Shown here one piece after another: positions 1-6,964 of a stretch of DNA of 47,672 nt (position 1 is its first letter; every line of letters starts with the position of its first letter). The translations under genes were made by a program, and so were the position numbers. Source of the stretch: Paracoccus sp. MKU1 (GTDB taxonomy: Bacteria; Pseudomonadota; Alphaproteobacteria; Rhodobacterales; Rhodobacteraceae); contig NZ_LLWQ01000208.1 of NCBI RefSeq assembly GCF_001447385.1, positions 1-47,672 on the forward strand, read 5' to 3'. The notes under the pieces are model-generated. The model searched no databases, was not told where the DNA came from, and saw only the letters and a program-made list of their open reading frames with translations.

Positions 1-283
1 CCGCAGGTGATACCGATACAGGCACAGGTTCGGCAGCAATCATCACCGGCGCAAAGGTCAGGGCAGGCTCATTTCCGAGAAGGCCCTCGCGATAGTCCTT
101 CCGCCAGCGCGTCAGCAACGCGCGAGAGATATCGTGACGCCGCGCCGTCAGCGCCACGCTGCGCGGGCGCGACAGGCTTTCCTCGACGATACGGATCTTC
201 TCGGCAGCCGACCAGCGACGCCGCCGACCACTATCGGTCACCGAGAGAACCTCGACTTGGGAACTGAAGCTATGGGTGTCCAT
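1..283 (-). CDS. tnpA: IS66 accessory protein TnpA, C-terminus cut by window edge
   Basis: This frame is open from the ATG at 283 to the window edge (94 residues). It reads MDTHSFSSQVEVLSVTDSGR followed by an RRRRWSAAEKIRIVEESL helix. That pattern is typical of the HTH-containing TnpA of IS66 elements, a small accessory protein encoded upstream of tnpB and the tnpC transposase. The WRKDY segment near residue 64 belongs to the same HTH region. A purine-rich stretch (GGAGGCTGAAGC) just upstream of the ATG can serve as ribosome-binding site. The protein is probably intact beyond the edge. Confidence 0.8.
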   Translation of the reverse strand, partial: MDTHSFSSQVEVLSVTDSGRRRRWSAAEKIRIVEESLSRPRSVALTARRHDISRALLTRWRKDYREGLLGNEPALTFAPVMIAAEPVPVSVSPA

Positions 284-344
284 AGCTTCAGCCTCCTACA
301 TCCATCCCACCTTCAGCGTCAGACGGTCCTCACCGGGAGCTTAC
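1..344 (-). mobile_element. IS66-family insertion sequence, one end
   Basis: The minus strand encodes the start of an IS66-type TnpA, preceded by an IS66-like terminus. The last bases of the element, read on the minus strand, begin GTAAGC and continue CCCGGTGAGGACC, which fits the GTAAGC-type tips of IS66 terminal inverted repeats. I place the tip at base 344. The rest of the element (tnpB, tnpC transposase, other end) would lie to the left of the window. The 8-bp target duplication expected for this family cannot be tested because only one end is present. Confidence 0.75.
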
Positions 345-497
345 ATTATCCCGGACGAAGGCATCGGCTTTGCGTTGCTAATGACCATCCGCGACCCTAA
401 GGGAATCGCTCCTGTCTACGACGAAGTTCGAGCTGAAGTTCTTAGACGCGGTTTGCGGCTGGCGGACATTACAGCCCAAGCACGAATTCGAGTCTAG
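345..497 (+). pseudogene. Truncated 3' gene remnant abutting the IS66 end
   Basis: From the first base outside the IS tip a frame runs open to a TAG at 497. It reads IIPDEGIGFALLMTIRDPKG and then a charged helix ending in ARIRV. It has no start codon of its own outside the insertion sequence, which is what a gene cut by IS66 would look like. I do not recognise the protein. The reading could also be chance in high-GC DNA. Confidence 0.3.
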
Positions 498-740
498 AGG
501 TCGCTCCTTATCGTCGCCGATTTTCGCGTGACTTGCCAAAAACCTCCGGAACAGAGGTGATCAGTTTGTACGATACGTGTGAACGGGTATTTCGCTGCGT
601 CGCAACCGAGCGGCAGCTTCCGGGAATGCGGCAAAGCAGCATATGTCGAGGCCGACCTGCGGCTATGGGCCGGAAGTGAAGAAGCGCGGCGCGGATCACG
701 CACGACCGCCTGTCGCGCTTCCGCAAGCCGCCTTAAAACC
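498..740. other. Intergenic stretch without a convincing gene
   Basis: Short frames exist on both strands, but none has a ribosome-binding site, a recognisable motif or protein-like composition. The DNA resembles degenerate remnant sequence next to an insertion sequence. No promoter or terminator could be supported here. Confidence 0.4.
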
Positions 741-1268
741 CTAGCCCGACTTTGCGAACGGGGTGGTGCGAAGGTGGTGTAGCCTCCCGTTCTCAAGCTT
801 AGCCACCTCCAGGGCCCGGATGGTTCCCAAGAGCGGGAAGCCTCCGAGGGAAGAAGTGTCCAAATTCTTGATAATCGTTCGATCGGGGTTCGTCGCGACC
901 GTCATGTGTGGACGGTAGGTGATATCTTCCTTTTGCTCCGCCCTCTGAGCGCCTTCGTAGAGTTGCTCATGCAGTGCCGCTAACTGGGAATTTCCGGTCG
1001 AACTGACGAGTAGCAGTTTATAGGTCTTTTCAAAGGCATCGCGTGTAATCTCCTCTGAGACGAATGACATCTCAAACTGCGATGACCTGTTGGCCACCGC
1101 CTCGCAGTGTTCCAGGAACTCATGAGGGCGAGTATTCATCAGCCCGAACACGAGAGTTACGTGTGGGGGGACGAGTTCGGCTCTGGCCGGCTCGTTCTCG
1201 GTCCGAAACTGACGAATGCGTTCGGCGATACTCGGCTCAAATTGCGGATATGCCAGGACGTAAATCAT
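741..1268 (-). CDS. 2H phosphoesterase, 2'-5' RNA ligase family protein
   Basis: This 175-residue protein carries the two H-x-T motifs that define the 2H phosphoesterase fold: PPHVTLVFG (H36, T38) and RPHMTVATN (H121, T123). The spacing of about 85 residues is normal for the bacterial LigT / 2'-5' RNA ligase family. Members open or form 2',5' and cyclic phosphodiester bonds in RNA or nucleotides, but the substrate here cannot be read from sequence. I start at the ATG at 1268; a GTG lies one codon upstream and neither has a strong Shine-Dalgarno. It is a single gene facing the IS66 remnant and divergent from the membrane gene at 1438. Some relatives act in nucleotide-signalling defence, but nothing nearby argues for that. 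Confidence 0.8.
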   Translation of the reverse strand: MIYVLAYPQFEPSIAERIRQFRTENEPARAELVPPHVTLVFGLMNTRPHEFLEHCEAVANRSSQFEMSFVSEEITRDAFEKTYKLLLVSSTGNSQLAALHEQLYEGAQRAEQKEDITYRPHMTVATNPDRTIIKNLDTSSLGGFPLLGTIRALEVAKLENGRLHHLRTTPFAKSG

Positions 1269-1437
1269 CACGACACAGTGGGGAAAACTGCACCACGGGT
1301 CAACGATTGCCTGGTTCCCTCAGCGGGGGCGGGTCACCTTGTGTCTCGCGCAAAGGCCAGAATTCTGCCAACTTTCAGGTTGCGCCATGGTGGTGGTGGA
1401 AGGCGCGACCGTTCCACGTCAAACGGGAGACACCACC

Positions 1438-1875
1438 ATGATCGCTCTCGGAATCCTTGCATCTTTCGCGGCCATTGCGGGCCTGTGCTGGTTGGTGTTT
1501 ACCCTCGCAGTCTTCGCCCTGCCGTTCCTCGTTGGACTTCATACCGGCATCTGGGCTTATGGAACTGGCGCGGGCTGGCTCGGTGCAATCCTCGTCGGCG
1601 GCTTTGCCGCCGGCTTGACGCTGGCCATCGGTCAGGTGCTGATCATACTCGTGCGCCCGCTCTGGGCGCGCTTTGTCATCGTGCTGATCTTCGTCGTACC
1701 CGCAGTCTTGGCTGGGTTCTACGCGACCCTCGGGATCATCAGGACTATGATGCCCTCGGAGACATGGCAGATGATCTTCGCCGTCATCGGCGCTGGCGCC
1801 GTTGGCGTTTCCGCCTTCCTCCGCATTGCCGGCATGGCCGCCGACACTTCGGACGGATTGGCCGTCGGCGCCTGA
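1438..1875 (+). CDS. Small polytopic membrane protein, unknown function
   Basis: The product has 145 residues and about four hydrophobic segments: roughly 2-28, 40-70, 75-103 and 112-130. The glycine- and alanine-rich helices have few charges between them, so an inner-membrane location is likely. The start is the ATG at 1438, placed six bases after GGGAGA. A longer frame upstream lacks a usable start. I do not recognise a named family. Its position at the left edge of the replication/transfer block suggests it belongs to the mobile element. It has no signal peptide cleavage motif and no catalytic signature. Confidence 0.6.
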   Translation: MIALGILASFAAIAGLCWLVFTLAVFALPFLVGLHTGIWAYGTGAGWLGAILVGGFAAGLTLAIGQVLIILVRPLWARFVIVLIFVVPAVLAGFYATLGIIRTMMPSETWQMIFAVIGAGAVGVSAFLRIAGMAADTSDGLAVGA

Positions 1876-2431
1876 CAATGCCAACGATCCGACGAGGCGG
1901 GCCCGGATCAGCGCTGGAATGCCATTCCGATCGTCAGGATGCCGGTATGGAGCGGTGTGCGGATCGGCATGAGACCCGCGTCGCTGCCCGTGGCTGAGCG
2001 GTGGGAATGGCGGACCGTTCGAGCGGCAGACTGCTCCTGTGATCGCGGGCGGCACGTCGGGCGGGGCGCTTGGAGAACGACGCGCAATGCCTGTCGCGGG
2101 CGAGCCAATCCGCCGGTGAAAGGCCGGTCAGGCTGATGAGCATCCGCGGTTGCCATCGTCTCCGTTCCTTACCCGTCCCATGTCCGCTCCATACGGCCCT
2201 TTCAATGGCCTGATCTGGCCGAAGACCGGCTGTGCCTCGACCGGCTTGGCGCAACAGCGCCGCCATAACTTTCTTCCCCTGGGCTGCGCCCATTCCGCGC
2301 GAGACAAGAAAGTTCTGCCTGTGCTGTCCGGCCCCCGGCACGCCGGGGGTGCGCCGCCGGTCGTCTTCGGCCTGTCGATCGCCATCGGGCCGTAATGGTG
2401 CGGACCCGGAAACGGAAAACGGAGACTTAAA
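1876..2431. other. 556-base region without a supported gene
   Basis: Several short frames occur on both strands, but they look like high-GC noise with arginine- and proline-rich translations and no start signals. The only clear structure is a GC-rich inverted repeat at 2332-2349 (arms CCCCCGGC and GCCGGGGG, two-base centre). The segment probably carries the upstream control region of the DUF736 gene. Confidence 0.5.
2332..2349. repeat. GC-rich 8-bp inverted repeat upstream of DUF736 gene
   Basis: The arms CCCCCGGC (2332-2339) and GCCGGGGG (2342-2349) are perfect complements separated by two bases. The centre is too tight for a comfortable hairpin loop, though the stem could open to a four-base loop. 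No T-tract follows. It could be an operator or a weak terminator; its function is unknown. Confidence 0.4.
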
Positions 2432-2755
2432 ATGGCAACCATCGGCACCTTCAAGAAGACCGGCAACGAATTCACCGGCGAAATCGTCACCCTCAGCGTT
2501 CAGGCCAAGGGCGTGCGCATCGTCCCCGACACCCGCGCCACCGGCGAGAACGCCCCCAGCCACCGGGTCCTCGTCGGCCGCGCCGAGATCGGCGCCGCCT
2601 GGTCCAAGCGCTCTGGCGAGGGCCGCGACTATCTGGGCCTCAAGCTCGACGATCCGAGTTTCACCGCCCCGATCTACGCCAATCTCTTCGATGAGGAGGA
2701 CGGCGAGAGCTACGCGCTGATCTGGTCCCGCCCCAACGGTCGCCGCAGCGAGTAG
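2432..2755 (+). CDS. DUF736 family protein (first copy)
   Basis: This 107-residue protein opens with MATIGTFKKTGNEFTGEI and ends with an ALIWSRP motif, the hallmarks of the DUF736 family. The family is found almost only on alphaproteobacterial conjugative plasmids and ICEs. The fold is expected to be a small beta-rich domain; its biochemical role is not established. The start at 2432 follows a GGAGAC box. A second, diverged copy lies at 8089-8424 next to the transfer genes, so the element carries two. A strong GC-rich hairpin at 2767-2790 directly after the stop suggests a monocistronic unit. Confidence 0.9.
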   Translation: MATIGTFKKTGNEFTGEIVTLSVQAKGVRIVPDTRATGENAPSHRVLVGRAEIGAAWSKRSGEGRDYLGLKLDDPSFTAPIYANLFDEEDGESYALIWSRPNGRRSE

Positions 2756-2766
2756 CGGCGCCGTGA

Positions 2767-2790
2767 GGCCCCGGCCGACAGGCCGGGGCC
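2767..2790. terminator. Perfect 10-bp hairpin after DUF736 gene
   Basis: The arms GGCCCCGGCC (2767-2776) and GGCCGGGGCC (2781-2790) are exact complements with a GACA tetraloop, 12 bases after the DUF736 stop. The stem is strong enough to terminate, but a C-rich stretch follows rather than a T-tract. It is therefore either a Rho-independent-like pause or an mRNA 3'-end stabiliser. Confidence 0.55.
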
Positions 2791-2893
2791 CGCCCGCCAA
2801 ACCGGGCAACCGAATCAGTTTTCCCGTTCGGCGGCGCCAAGACGAAAACGCGATATAAACGCGGAAGAAATCCGGTAGAGATTCTTCTGAGAG

Positions 2894-2908
2894 CGACTAT
2901 AATAGTCG
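2894..2908. promoter_or_regulatory. Palindromic operator overlapping a TATAAT -10 box
   Basis: CGACTATAATAGTCG is a perfect 7+1+7 palindrome, and its centre contains a consensus -10 hexamer TATAAT (2898-2903). It lies 42 bases before the ATG of the XRE gene. A -35 match is weak. A site in which repressor binding would directly cover the -10 box is a classic layout for autoregulation by a small HTH protein. Confidence 0.6.
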
Positions 2909-2950
2909 TAGTTCTGGTGTGCGCGCCGGGCCGGATGGGAGGTGATCTGC

Positions 2951-3199
2951 ATGATCACCGCCCGACAATCGCGGGCCGCGCGTGCGCTTCTTGGCTGGAC
3001 ACAGGAGCAGCTTGCGGATGAGGCCCGGGTATCTTTGACCGCGCTCAAGCGCCTCGAATCCGAAAGCGGACTCGAGGTCTACGAGACCACGCGCGATCAG
3101 GTTCGACGGGCTTTTGAAGCGAATGGCATTCTGCTCCTGAACTCCGACCAGGGGATTGGAGTGATGCATGTTCAGGCGAAGGCCGTCCCGAAGGGCTGA
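2951..3199 (+). CDS. XRE-type helix-turn-helix regulator
   Basis: This 82-residue protein is essentially one HTH domain. It begins ITARQSRAARALLGWTQEQL, then ADEARVSLTALKRLES, matching the helix 2-turn-helix 3 pattern of the XRE/Cro family, followed by a short tail. The start is the ATG at 2951, eight bases after GGAGG; the in-frame GTG at 2942 overlaps that Shine-Dalgarno and is rejected. It probably represses its own promoter through the palindrome at 2894-2908. It may also act on the palindromes downstream at 3572-3655. Small regulators of this type often control transfer or excision of the element; the target is inferred. Confidence 0.8.
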   Translation: MITARQSRAARALLGWTQEQLADEARVSLTALKRLESESGLEVYETTRDQVRRAFEANGILLLNSDQGIGVMHVQAKAVPKG

Positions 3200-3292
3200 G
3201 CTTTCCGGCACGTCTCCCCGAAGAGGGACGCCCGCCGTCGCCATGCTCACAAGAAGATCGAACAACCGTGCTAAACATGCTGGCAAACCGCA

Positions 3293-3568
3293 ATGGGGTT
3301 GCGTGTGAGAAGAGGCGAATTGCAGGATGTACCGCCGCAAGGGACCGTGGTGACGGATTATGACCGTCGTCACATGACGCAATATATGCGTCTGCTCGAT
3401 GCTGCCGGCGAGGGCGCGAGCTGGCAGGAGGCAGCGCAGATCATCCTGGGCCTCGATACGCAGAAAGAGCCTGAGCGGGCGCGCCTGGTCCATGATACCC
3501 ATCTTGAACGCGCGCGCTGGCTGAGTTCCGAGGGCTATCGGCAGTTGGCGACGGGGCGCACCGGCTGA
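3293..3568 (+). CDS. DUF2285 domain protein, short form
   Basis: This 91-residue protein contains the YDRRHMTQYMRLLDAAGEGA, ASWQEAAQIILGLD and HLERARWLSSEGYRQL segments typical of short DUF2285 proteins on conjugative elements. The family is thought to be a DNA-binding, regulator-like domain, but no function is established. The start at 3293 is the only ATG that keeps the domain complete; no good ribosome-binding site precedes it. It is followed closely by a 23-bp near-perfect palindrome (3572-3594) and then the second DUF2285 locus. Functional grouping with the XRE gene upstream and the excisionase-like gene downstream is inferred from order. Confidence 0.75.
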   Translation: MGLRVRRGELQDVPPQGTVVTDYDRRHMTQYMRLLDAAGEGASWQEAAQIILGLDTQKEPERARLVHDTHLERARWLSSEGYRQLATGRTG

Positions 3569-3571
3569 GAA

Positions 3572-3594
3572 GGTGATGCGTGCCACGCATCACC
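3572..3594. promoter_or_regulatory. 11-bp inverted repeat with single-base centre
   Basis: The arms GGTGATGCGTG (3572-3582) and CACGCATCACC (3584-3594) are exact complements around one C. This starts four bases after the DUF2285 stop. As RNA it folds into a 9-bp stem with a five-base loop; as DNA it is a near-ideal dimer operator. No T-tract follows, so operator use upstream of the next gene is the better guess. Confidence 0.55.
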
Positions 3595-3623
3595 TGATGC
3601 CTTGGGGCGGACTTCCCAAGTGA

Positions 3624-3655
3624 TTGATCTCCCGGAATCCTTTTCCTGAGATCAA
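3624..3655. promoter_or_regulatory. TTGATCTC / GAGATCAA inverted repeat before DUF6499-DUF2285 gene
   Basis: Two perfect 8-bp arms (3624-3631 and 3648-3655) are separated by 16 bases. The repeat ends 20 bases before the ATG at 3676. Centre-to-centre spacing of 24 bases puts the arms on one face of the helix, as for a regulator dimer or tetramer. The regulator is not known; the XRE protein at 2951 is a candidate. Confidence 0.45.
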
Positions 3656-3675
3656 CCCAGGGGAGAGGCGATGCC

Positions 3676-4450
3676 ATGCAACCCGACCGCTCGAATTGGC
3701 GTGACCAGGCGGCCTATGACTATCTCGATGATCTGGCCGCGCCGGAACTCGGCTGGGAGTGCCTGCGCCGTAATCCCGAGTATCAAGATGACTATGCAGA
3801 ACTTGCAGGGGGACCACCTGAGAGGGCTGACCTGAGGGATCAGGTCGGCCGTCGATGGGGTCTGTGCTTTCCCGATACGGCCCGGTTTGGCCGCGACTGT
3901 CGCCGAGATATTCTGGCGCCCCGAAATCGATACCAGCGCCGTGATCCTCGCGGTCGCCCCTGAGGTATTTTCTGAAGAGACAGACGCCCCCGGCGGTGAG
4001 ATAGTCGCCCCGAAGGGCCGGGCATCCCCCATTGGTAAGCACCTGCGCCACAGGCTGCCGGACGGAACAGACCTGCATCTCGTCGTTCCCCTGAAGCAGC
4101 ACGGTCGGCTTGTGGCTACCGTTCCGCTCGGCTCCGAGGGGCTTGACCGCATGGAGGCGATCCAGCGGCTCCTGGCGGACCTGCACCGCCGTCGATCAAT
4201 CCCCCGCGACACCCGTCTGACCGCGCAGCAGAAAGCGCGGCTGCGGCGTGTCCTCCAGGCCTCCGACGCCGCCTTCGACGGCGCGACCCAGAAGCAGATC
4301 GCCGAGGTGCTGTTCCGTACCGGTCATCTGGACCGCGATGAATGGCAGGTCTCCTCGGCCCGTTTTGCCGTCTCCAGCCTCCTTCGTGAGGGGCGTGACC
4401 TGATCGCCGGCGGCTATCGCAAGCTCCTGCGTCACCAGCGCCGCCTCTAG
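3676..4450 (+). pseudogene. DUF6499-DUF2285 regulator-like gene broken by a frameshift
   Basis: The first frame (from ATG 3676) gives the DUF6499-type start SNWRDQAAYDYLDDLAAPEL, then WECLRRNPEYQDDYAELA and RRWGLCFPD. After about base 3875 the homologous reading continues one frame over with PGLAATVAEIFWRPE. It then runs to a C-terminal DUF2285 domain (about 4207-4437, LTAQQKARLRRVL to IAGGYRKLL). In relatives these are one protein of about 250 residues. The second frame has only a TTG (3887) without ribosome-binding site, so independent translation is unlikely. The shift lies between roughly 3870 and 3888. It is a real mutation, a sequencing error or, less likely, a +1 programmed shift; no slippery motif is evident. 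If two proteins are made, they span 3676-3963 and 3887-4450. Confidence 0.65.
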
Positions 4451-4529
4451 GTCGGCGATCCCGCACCGCGGTGTGCGAATTTACCCCTGCCAACTCCCCA
4501 CTGCATCTGACCGGACGCGCTTCGCCAAC

Positions 4530-4567
4530 GTGACCGTCATCAGCCGCTGTTTCGCGGCAGTGGTCAC
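4530..4567. promoter_or_regulatory. Nested inverted repeat upstream of excisionase-like gene
   Basis: An outer pair GTGACC (4530-4535) / GGTCAC (4562-4567) encloses an inner pair GCCGC (4543-4547) / GCGGC (4554-4558). It ends 20 bases before the start codon at 4588. It could be an operator or an mRNA hairpin in the leader. Each arm is short, so chance cannot be excluded. Confidence 0.35.
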
Positions 4568-4587
4568 ACACAGCAGGGAGACGCCCG

Positions 4588-4869
4588 ATGTCCGCCATCT
4601 CAACCGAACTTCCCCCGCGCTATCTGCGCACCAAGGAAGCCGCGCAGTTCCTCAGCCTGTCCGCTCGCACGTTGGAGAAGCACAGGACCTACGGCACCGG
4701 TCCCGCCTACCACAAGCTGGGCGGACGTGTGGTCTACGCGATCGAGGACCTGCAGGCCTGGGTCGGACGCGGCGCTGTCACCTCGACCTCCGATCCGCGC
4801 GGACAGGTGCTGCCGGCGAAACGCCAGACGCTCGCCAATCTCCAGCAGCCCGGCCGCTTCGTGCGCTGA
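4588..4869 (+). CDS. Excisionase/AlpA-like winged HTH protein
   Basis: This 93-residue protein has the YLRTKEAAQFLSLSARTLEK helix-turn-helix, a Y-H-K-L-G-G-R-VVY wing, and an IEDLQAWV helix. This is the MerR-like fold of Xis/AlpA-type proteins (HTH_17). These bind DNA as architectural factors for excision or as activators of mobile-element genes. The start at 4588 follows AGGGAG at seven bases. It lies immediately upstream of repA, a common order in alphaproteobacterial conjugative elements, so a role in controlling repA or element excision is inferred. No integrase is present in the window, so the excision partner is unknown. Confidence 0.8.
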   Translation: MSAISTELPPRYLRTKEAAQFLSLSARTLEKHRTYGTGPAYHKLGGRVVYAIEDLQAWVGRGAVTSTSDPRGQVLPAKRQTLANLQQPGRFVR

Positions 4870-4887
4870 CGTGGCGGCAATGCCGTC

Positions 4888-6063
4888 ATGACCGATGGAC
4901 GCAAACCCCGCTCCGAGCGTGGGCAGCTCGATCTGTTCCGCGCGCTGCCCGGTGACTTCGCCCCCAGAGATGCGCAGGACCTCATGGCCTATCCCTTCTT
5001 CTCCCTCGCCAAGTCGAAGCGCGTTGCGCCGATCGACTTTGCCGCTGGCAGCGTCAGCATCCGGGTCGAGGCGGTTCCCGATCACGGCATGGCCACGATC
5101 TGGGATGCCGACATCCTGATCTGGGCGGCCAGCCAGATCGTCGAGGCGCGTGACGCGGGCCTGCGCACTTCCCGGCTGATGCTTGCCACCCCATATGAGA
5201 TCCTCACCTATGTCGGTCGCGGAACTAGCGCGCGGGATTACCAGCGCCTGAAGGCGGCGTTGGATCGTCTGCAGTCGACGACGATCTCCACCTCGATCCG
5301 GCAGCCGGCTGAAGGACGCCGCCATCGCTTCTCCTGGATCAACGAATGGCAGGAGCGCAGCGACAGGGACGGGCGCCCGGACGGCATCGAACTGATCGTG
5401 CCCGACTGGTTTTACCAAGCGGTGCTCGACAATGCGCTGATCCTCACCATCGACCGGGCGTATTTCGACCTGACCGGCGGGCTCGACCGCTGGCTGTATC
5501 GCCTGGTGCGCAAGCACGGTGGCCGACAGCGCGATGGCTGGCGGTTCGATTTCCATCATCTTCACCAGAAGTCCGGGGCACTGTCGCCCTTCAAGCGGTT
5601 TGCCTTCGAGCTTCGCGACATCATCCGGCGGCAGCCGCTGCCGGGCTATACGCTCTTTCTCGAGACTGAGGTTGGTGGCCGCAAGCTGCTGGCCTTCGAG
5701 CCCGCGCAGGGCTGTGGAAAACCTGTGAATGCGCTCGTGCTATCGGGAACCCGGACTATCGTGCCATCAGGAACCGGGGGCTCGTGCTATCAGGAACCCA
5801 AACAGGGTGCAACGTATGGAAGCAAAAGCGGAAATCGCTCTCTTAACTTAGAATCTAACGAAGACTCTAACTTTGAAGAGCGCGCTGATGGTGTGGAAAA
5901 CCTCATCCGTGCCACCGCAAAAAGCCTCAGCCAGGCCGGTAAGACGAAGGCAGCCGTCGCCCCATCGGTGCTGCGACCGGCTTCCGATCAGGGTGTTGCA
6001 GCAGCCTCCGATCATCCAGATACGCCCCGCCTTCCTCTCGAATTGCCGGGAGGTGGCAAATGA
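4888..6063 (+). CDS. repA: Replication initiator protein A (RepA)
   Basis: The 391-residue protein matches the RepA family of alphaproteobacterial plasmids and ICEs. It has an N-terminal GQLDLFRALPGDFAPRDAQD segment, then DLMAYPFFSLAK near residues 31-42. WDADILIWAASQI, TPYEILTYVGRG, LPGYTLFLE and other conserved blocks run to about residue 276. The protein would bind iterons and recruit the host replisome. Beyond residue 280 the sequence is low-complexity. The DNA there holds three direct repeats and DnaA-box-like sites (5713-5903), so the origin appears embedded in the gene. The stop overlaps the parA start (ATGA at 6060), indicating coupled translation of replication and partition genes. 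The first ATG at 4888 gives the full conserved N-terminus. Confidence 0.88.
   Translation: MTDGRKPRSERGQLDLFRALPGDFAPRDAQDLMAYPFFSLAKSKRVAPIDFAAGSVSIRVEAVPDHGMATIWDADILIWAASQIVEARDAGLRTSRLMLATPYEILTYVGRGTSARDYQRLKAALDRLQSTTISTSIRQPAEGRRHRFSWINEWQERSDRDGRPDGIELIVPDWFYQAVLDNALILTIDRAYFDLTGGLDRWLYRLVRKHGGRQRDGWRFDFHHLHQKSGALSPFKRFAFELRDIIRRQPLPGYTLFLETEVGGRKLLAFEPAQGCGKPVNALVLSGTRTIVPSGTGGSCYQEPKQGATYGSKSGNRSLNLESNEDSNFEERADGVENLIRATAKSLSQAGKTKAAVAPSVLRPASDQGVAAASDHPDTPRLPLELPGGGK
5713..5903 (+). other. Putative replication origin inside repA: iterons, DnaA-like boxes, AT-rich block
   Basis: Three 17-bp direct repeats lie at 5735-5751, 5759-5775 and 5782-5798. The first is TCGTGCTATCGGGAACC; the second has CCATCAGG and the third CTATCAGG in the middle. 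They are spaced 24 and 23 bases apart. A 12-bp repeat TGTGGAAAACCT flanks the region at 5713-5724 and 5892-5903. Its complement TTTTCCACA fits the relaxed DnaA box TTWTNCACA. Between them, 5820-5880 is clearly AT-richer than its surroundings. This is the expected makeup of an iteron origin. That RepA binds these repeats is inferred. Confidence 0.7.
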
Positions 6064-6713
6064 TCATCGCTCTGCTCAAGCAGAAGGGTGGCGTCGGCAA
6101 GACGACGCTTGCGCTTCATATTGCTGGTGAATTGGCGATACAGGGCAAGCGTGTCACCCTGATCGATGCCGACCCGCAAGGCTCCGCTCTGGACTGGTCG
6201 CAGCAACGCGCCCGCGAAGGTCTGCCGCGGCTCTTCGGCACCCTCGGCCTGGCCCGTGACACCCTGCACCGCGAAGTCCCCGAACTTGCCTGCACAGTCG
6301 ACCATGTTGTTATTGATGGCCCACCGCGTGTTGCGGGGCTCATGCGCTCAGCGCTGCTCACCGCCGATCTGGTGCTGATCCCGGTCCAGCCCTCGCCATT
6401 CGATGGCTGGGCCTCTGCCGAGATGCTGTCCCTCCTTGCGGAGGCCCGCATTTATCGGCCGGAACTTGTCGCCCGCTTCCTGCTCAACCGCTGCGGCGCG
6501 CGCACCGTCATCGCCCGGGACACTGCCGAGGCGCTGGCCGATCACGATCCTCCTGTGCTTGCCAGCACGATTTGTCAGCGCGTCGTCTTTGCAGATGCGG
6601 CACAAACTGGTCGCCTCGCCAGTGACATTGACCGTCAATCGCCTGCTGCCCGAGAGATCGCGGCGCTGACGTCTGAGATCGGGCGCCTCGGTCTTGGGAA
6701 GGTGGCGGTATGA
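6060..6713 (+). CDS. parA: ParA-family partition ATPase
   Basis: The 217-residue protein starts MIIALLKQKGGVGKTTLALH, a deviant Walker A motif (KGGVGKT, residues 9-15) typical of ParA/MinD ATPases. It continues with VTLIDADPQGSALDW (Walker A', about residues 34-48) and VIDGPPR (Walker B, about 83-89). There is no N-terminal HTH, so it is a small ParA of type Ib or the ParA-like proteins next to RepA on ICEs. It would form ATP-dependent dimers on nucleoid DNA and position the replicated element. Its start overlaps the repA stop, and its stop overlaps the start of the small gene at 6710, so the three are one translational unit. Confidence 0.9.
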   Translation: MIIALLKQKGGVGKTTLALHIAGELAIQGKRVTLIDADPQGSALDWSQQRAREGLPRLFGTLGLARDTLHREVPELACTVDHVVIDGPPRVAGLMRSALLTADLVLIPVQPSPFDGWASAEMLSLLAEARIYRPELVARFLLNRCGARTVIARDTAEALADHDPPVLASTICQRVVFADAAQTGRLASDIDRQSPAAREIAALTSEIGRLGLGKVAV

Positions 6714-6964
6714 CCGGGCGCAATGACAAGCGTGGTTTCGCCGCGCGGCCAGTCGATGCCGAGACCTGGATCAAGGCTGGCGAGGCGCCATCCGCACACG
6801 GTCGCGCGGCGGCGATCTATACGGCCCGGCTCACCATCGACATCACCCCGGACCTGCGCGGTCGCATCAAGGTCGCAGCCTTCAGCCGCGGCGTCACTGT
6901 CGCTGACATGCTGCGCGAGTTGCTCGGGCGCGAATACCCGGAACCCGAAGGAGAACCTCAATGA
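6710..6964 (+). CDS. Small RHH-like partition partner of ParA
   Basis: This 84-residue protein has a basic N-terminus and a C-terminal segment TARLTIDITPDLRGRIKVAA followed by FSRGVTVADMLRELLGREY. That fits a strand-helix-helix (ribbon-helix-helix) DNA-binding domain. Together with its four-base overlap with parA, this makes it the likely centromere-binding ParB/ParG-like protein. No canonical ParB motif is present. The centromere is unknown; the repeats in the repA 3' end are one candidate. It overlaps the DUF2840 gene start by four bases. Confidence 0.65.
   Translation: MTGRNDKRGFAARPVDAETWIKAGEAPSAHGRAAAIYTARLTIDITPDLRGRIKVAAFSRGVTVADMLRELLGREYPEPEGEPQ

Noticed and set aside
579..782. 67-residue frame next to the RNA ligase gene
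   Set aside because: No ribosome-binding site, overlaps the end of the RNA ligase gene, and composition fits remnant DNA rather than a gene.
1934..2809. 291-codon minus-strand frame over the DUF736 gene
   Set aside because: It is antisense to a recognised DUF736 gene, is alanine/glycine/arginine-rich and has no start signal.
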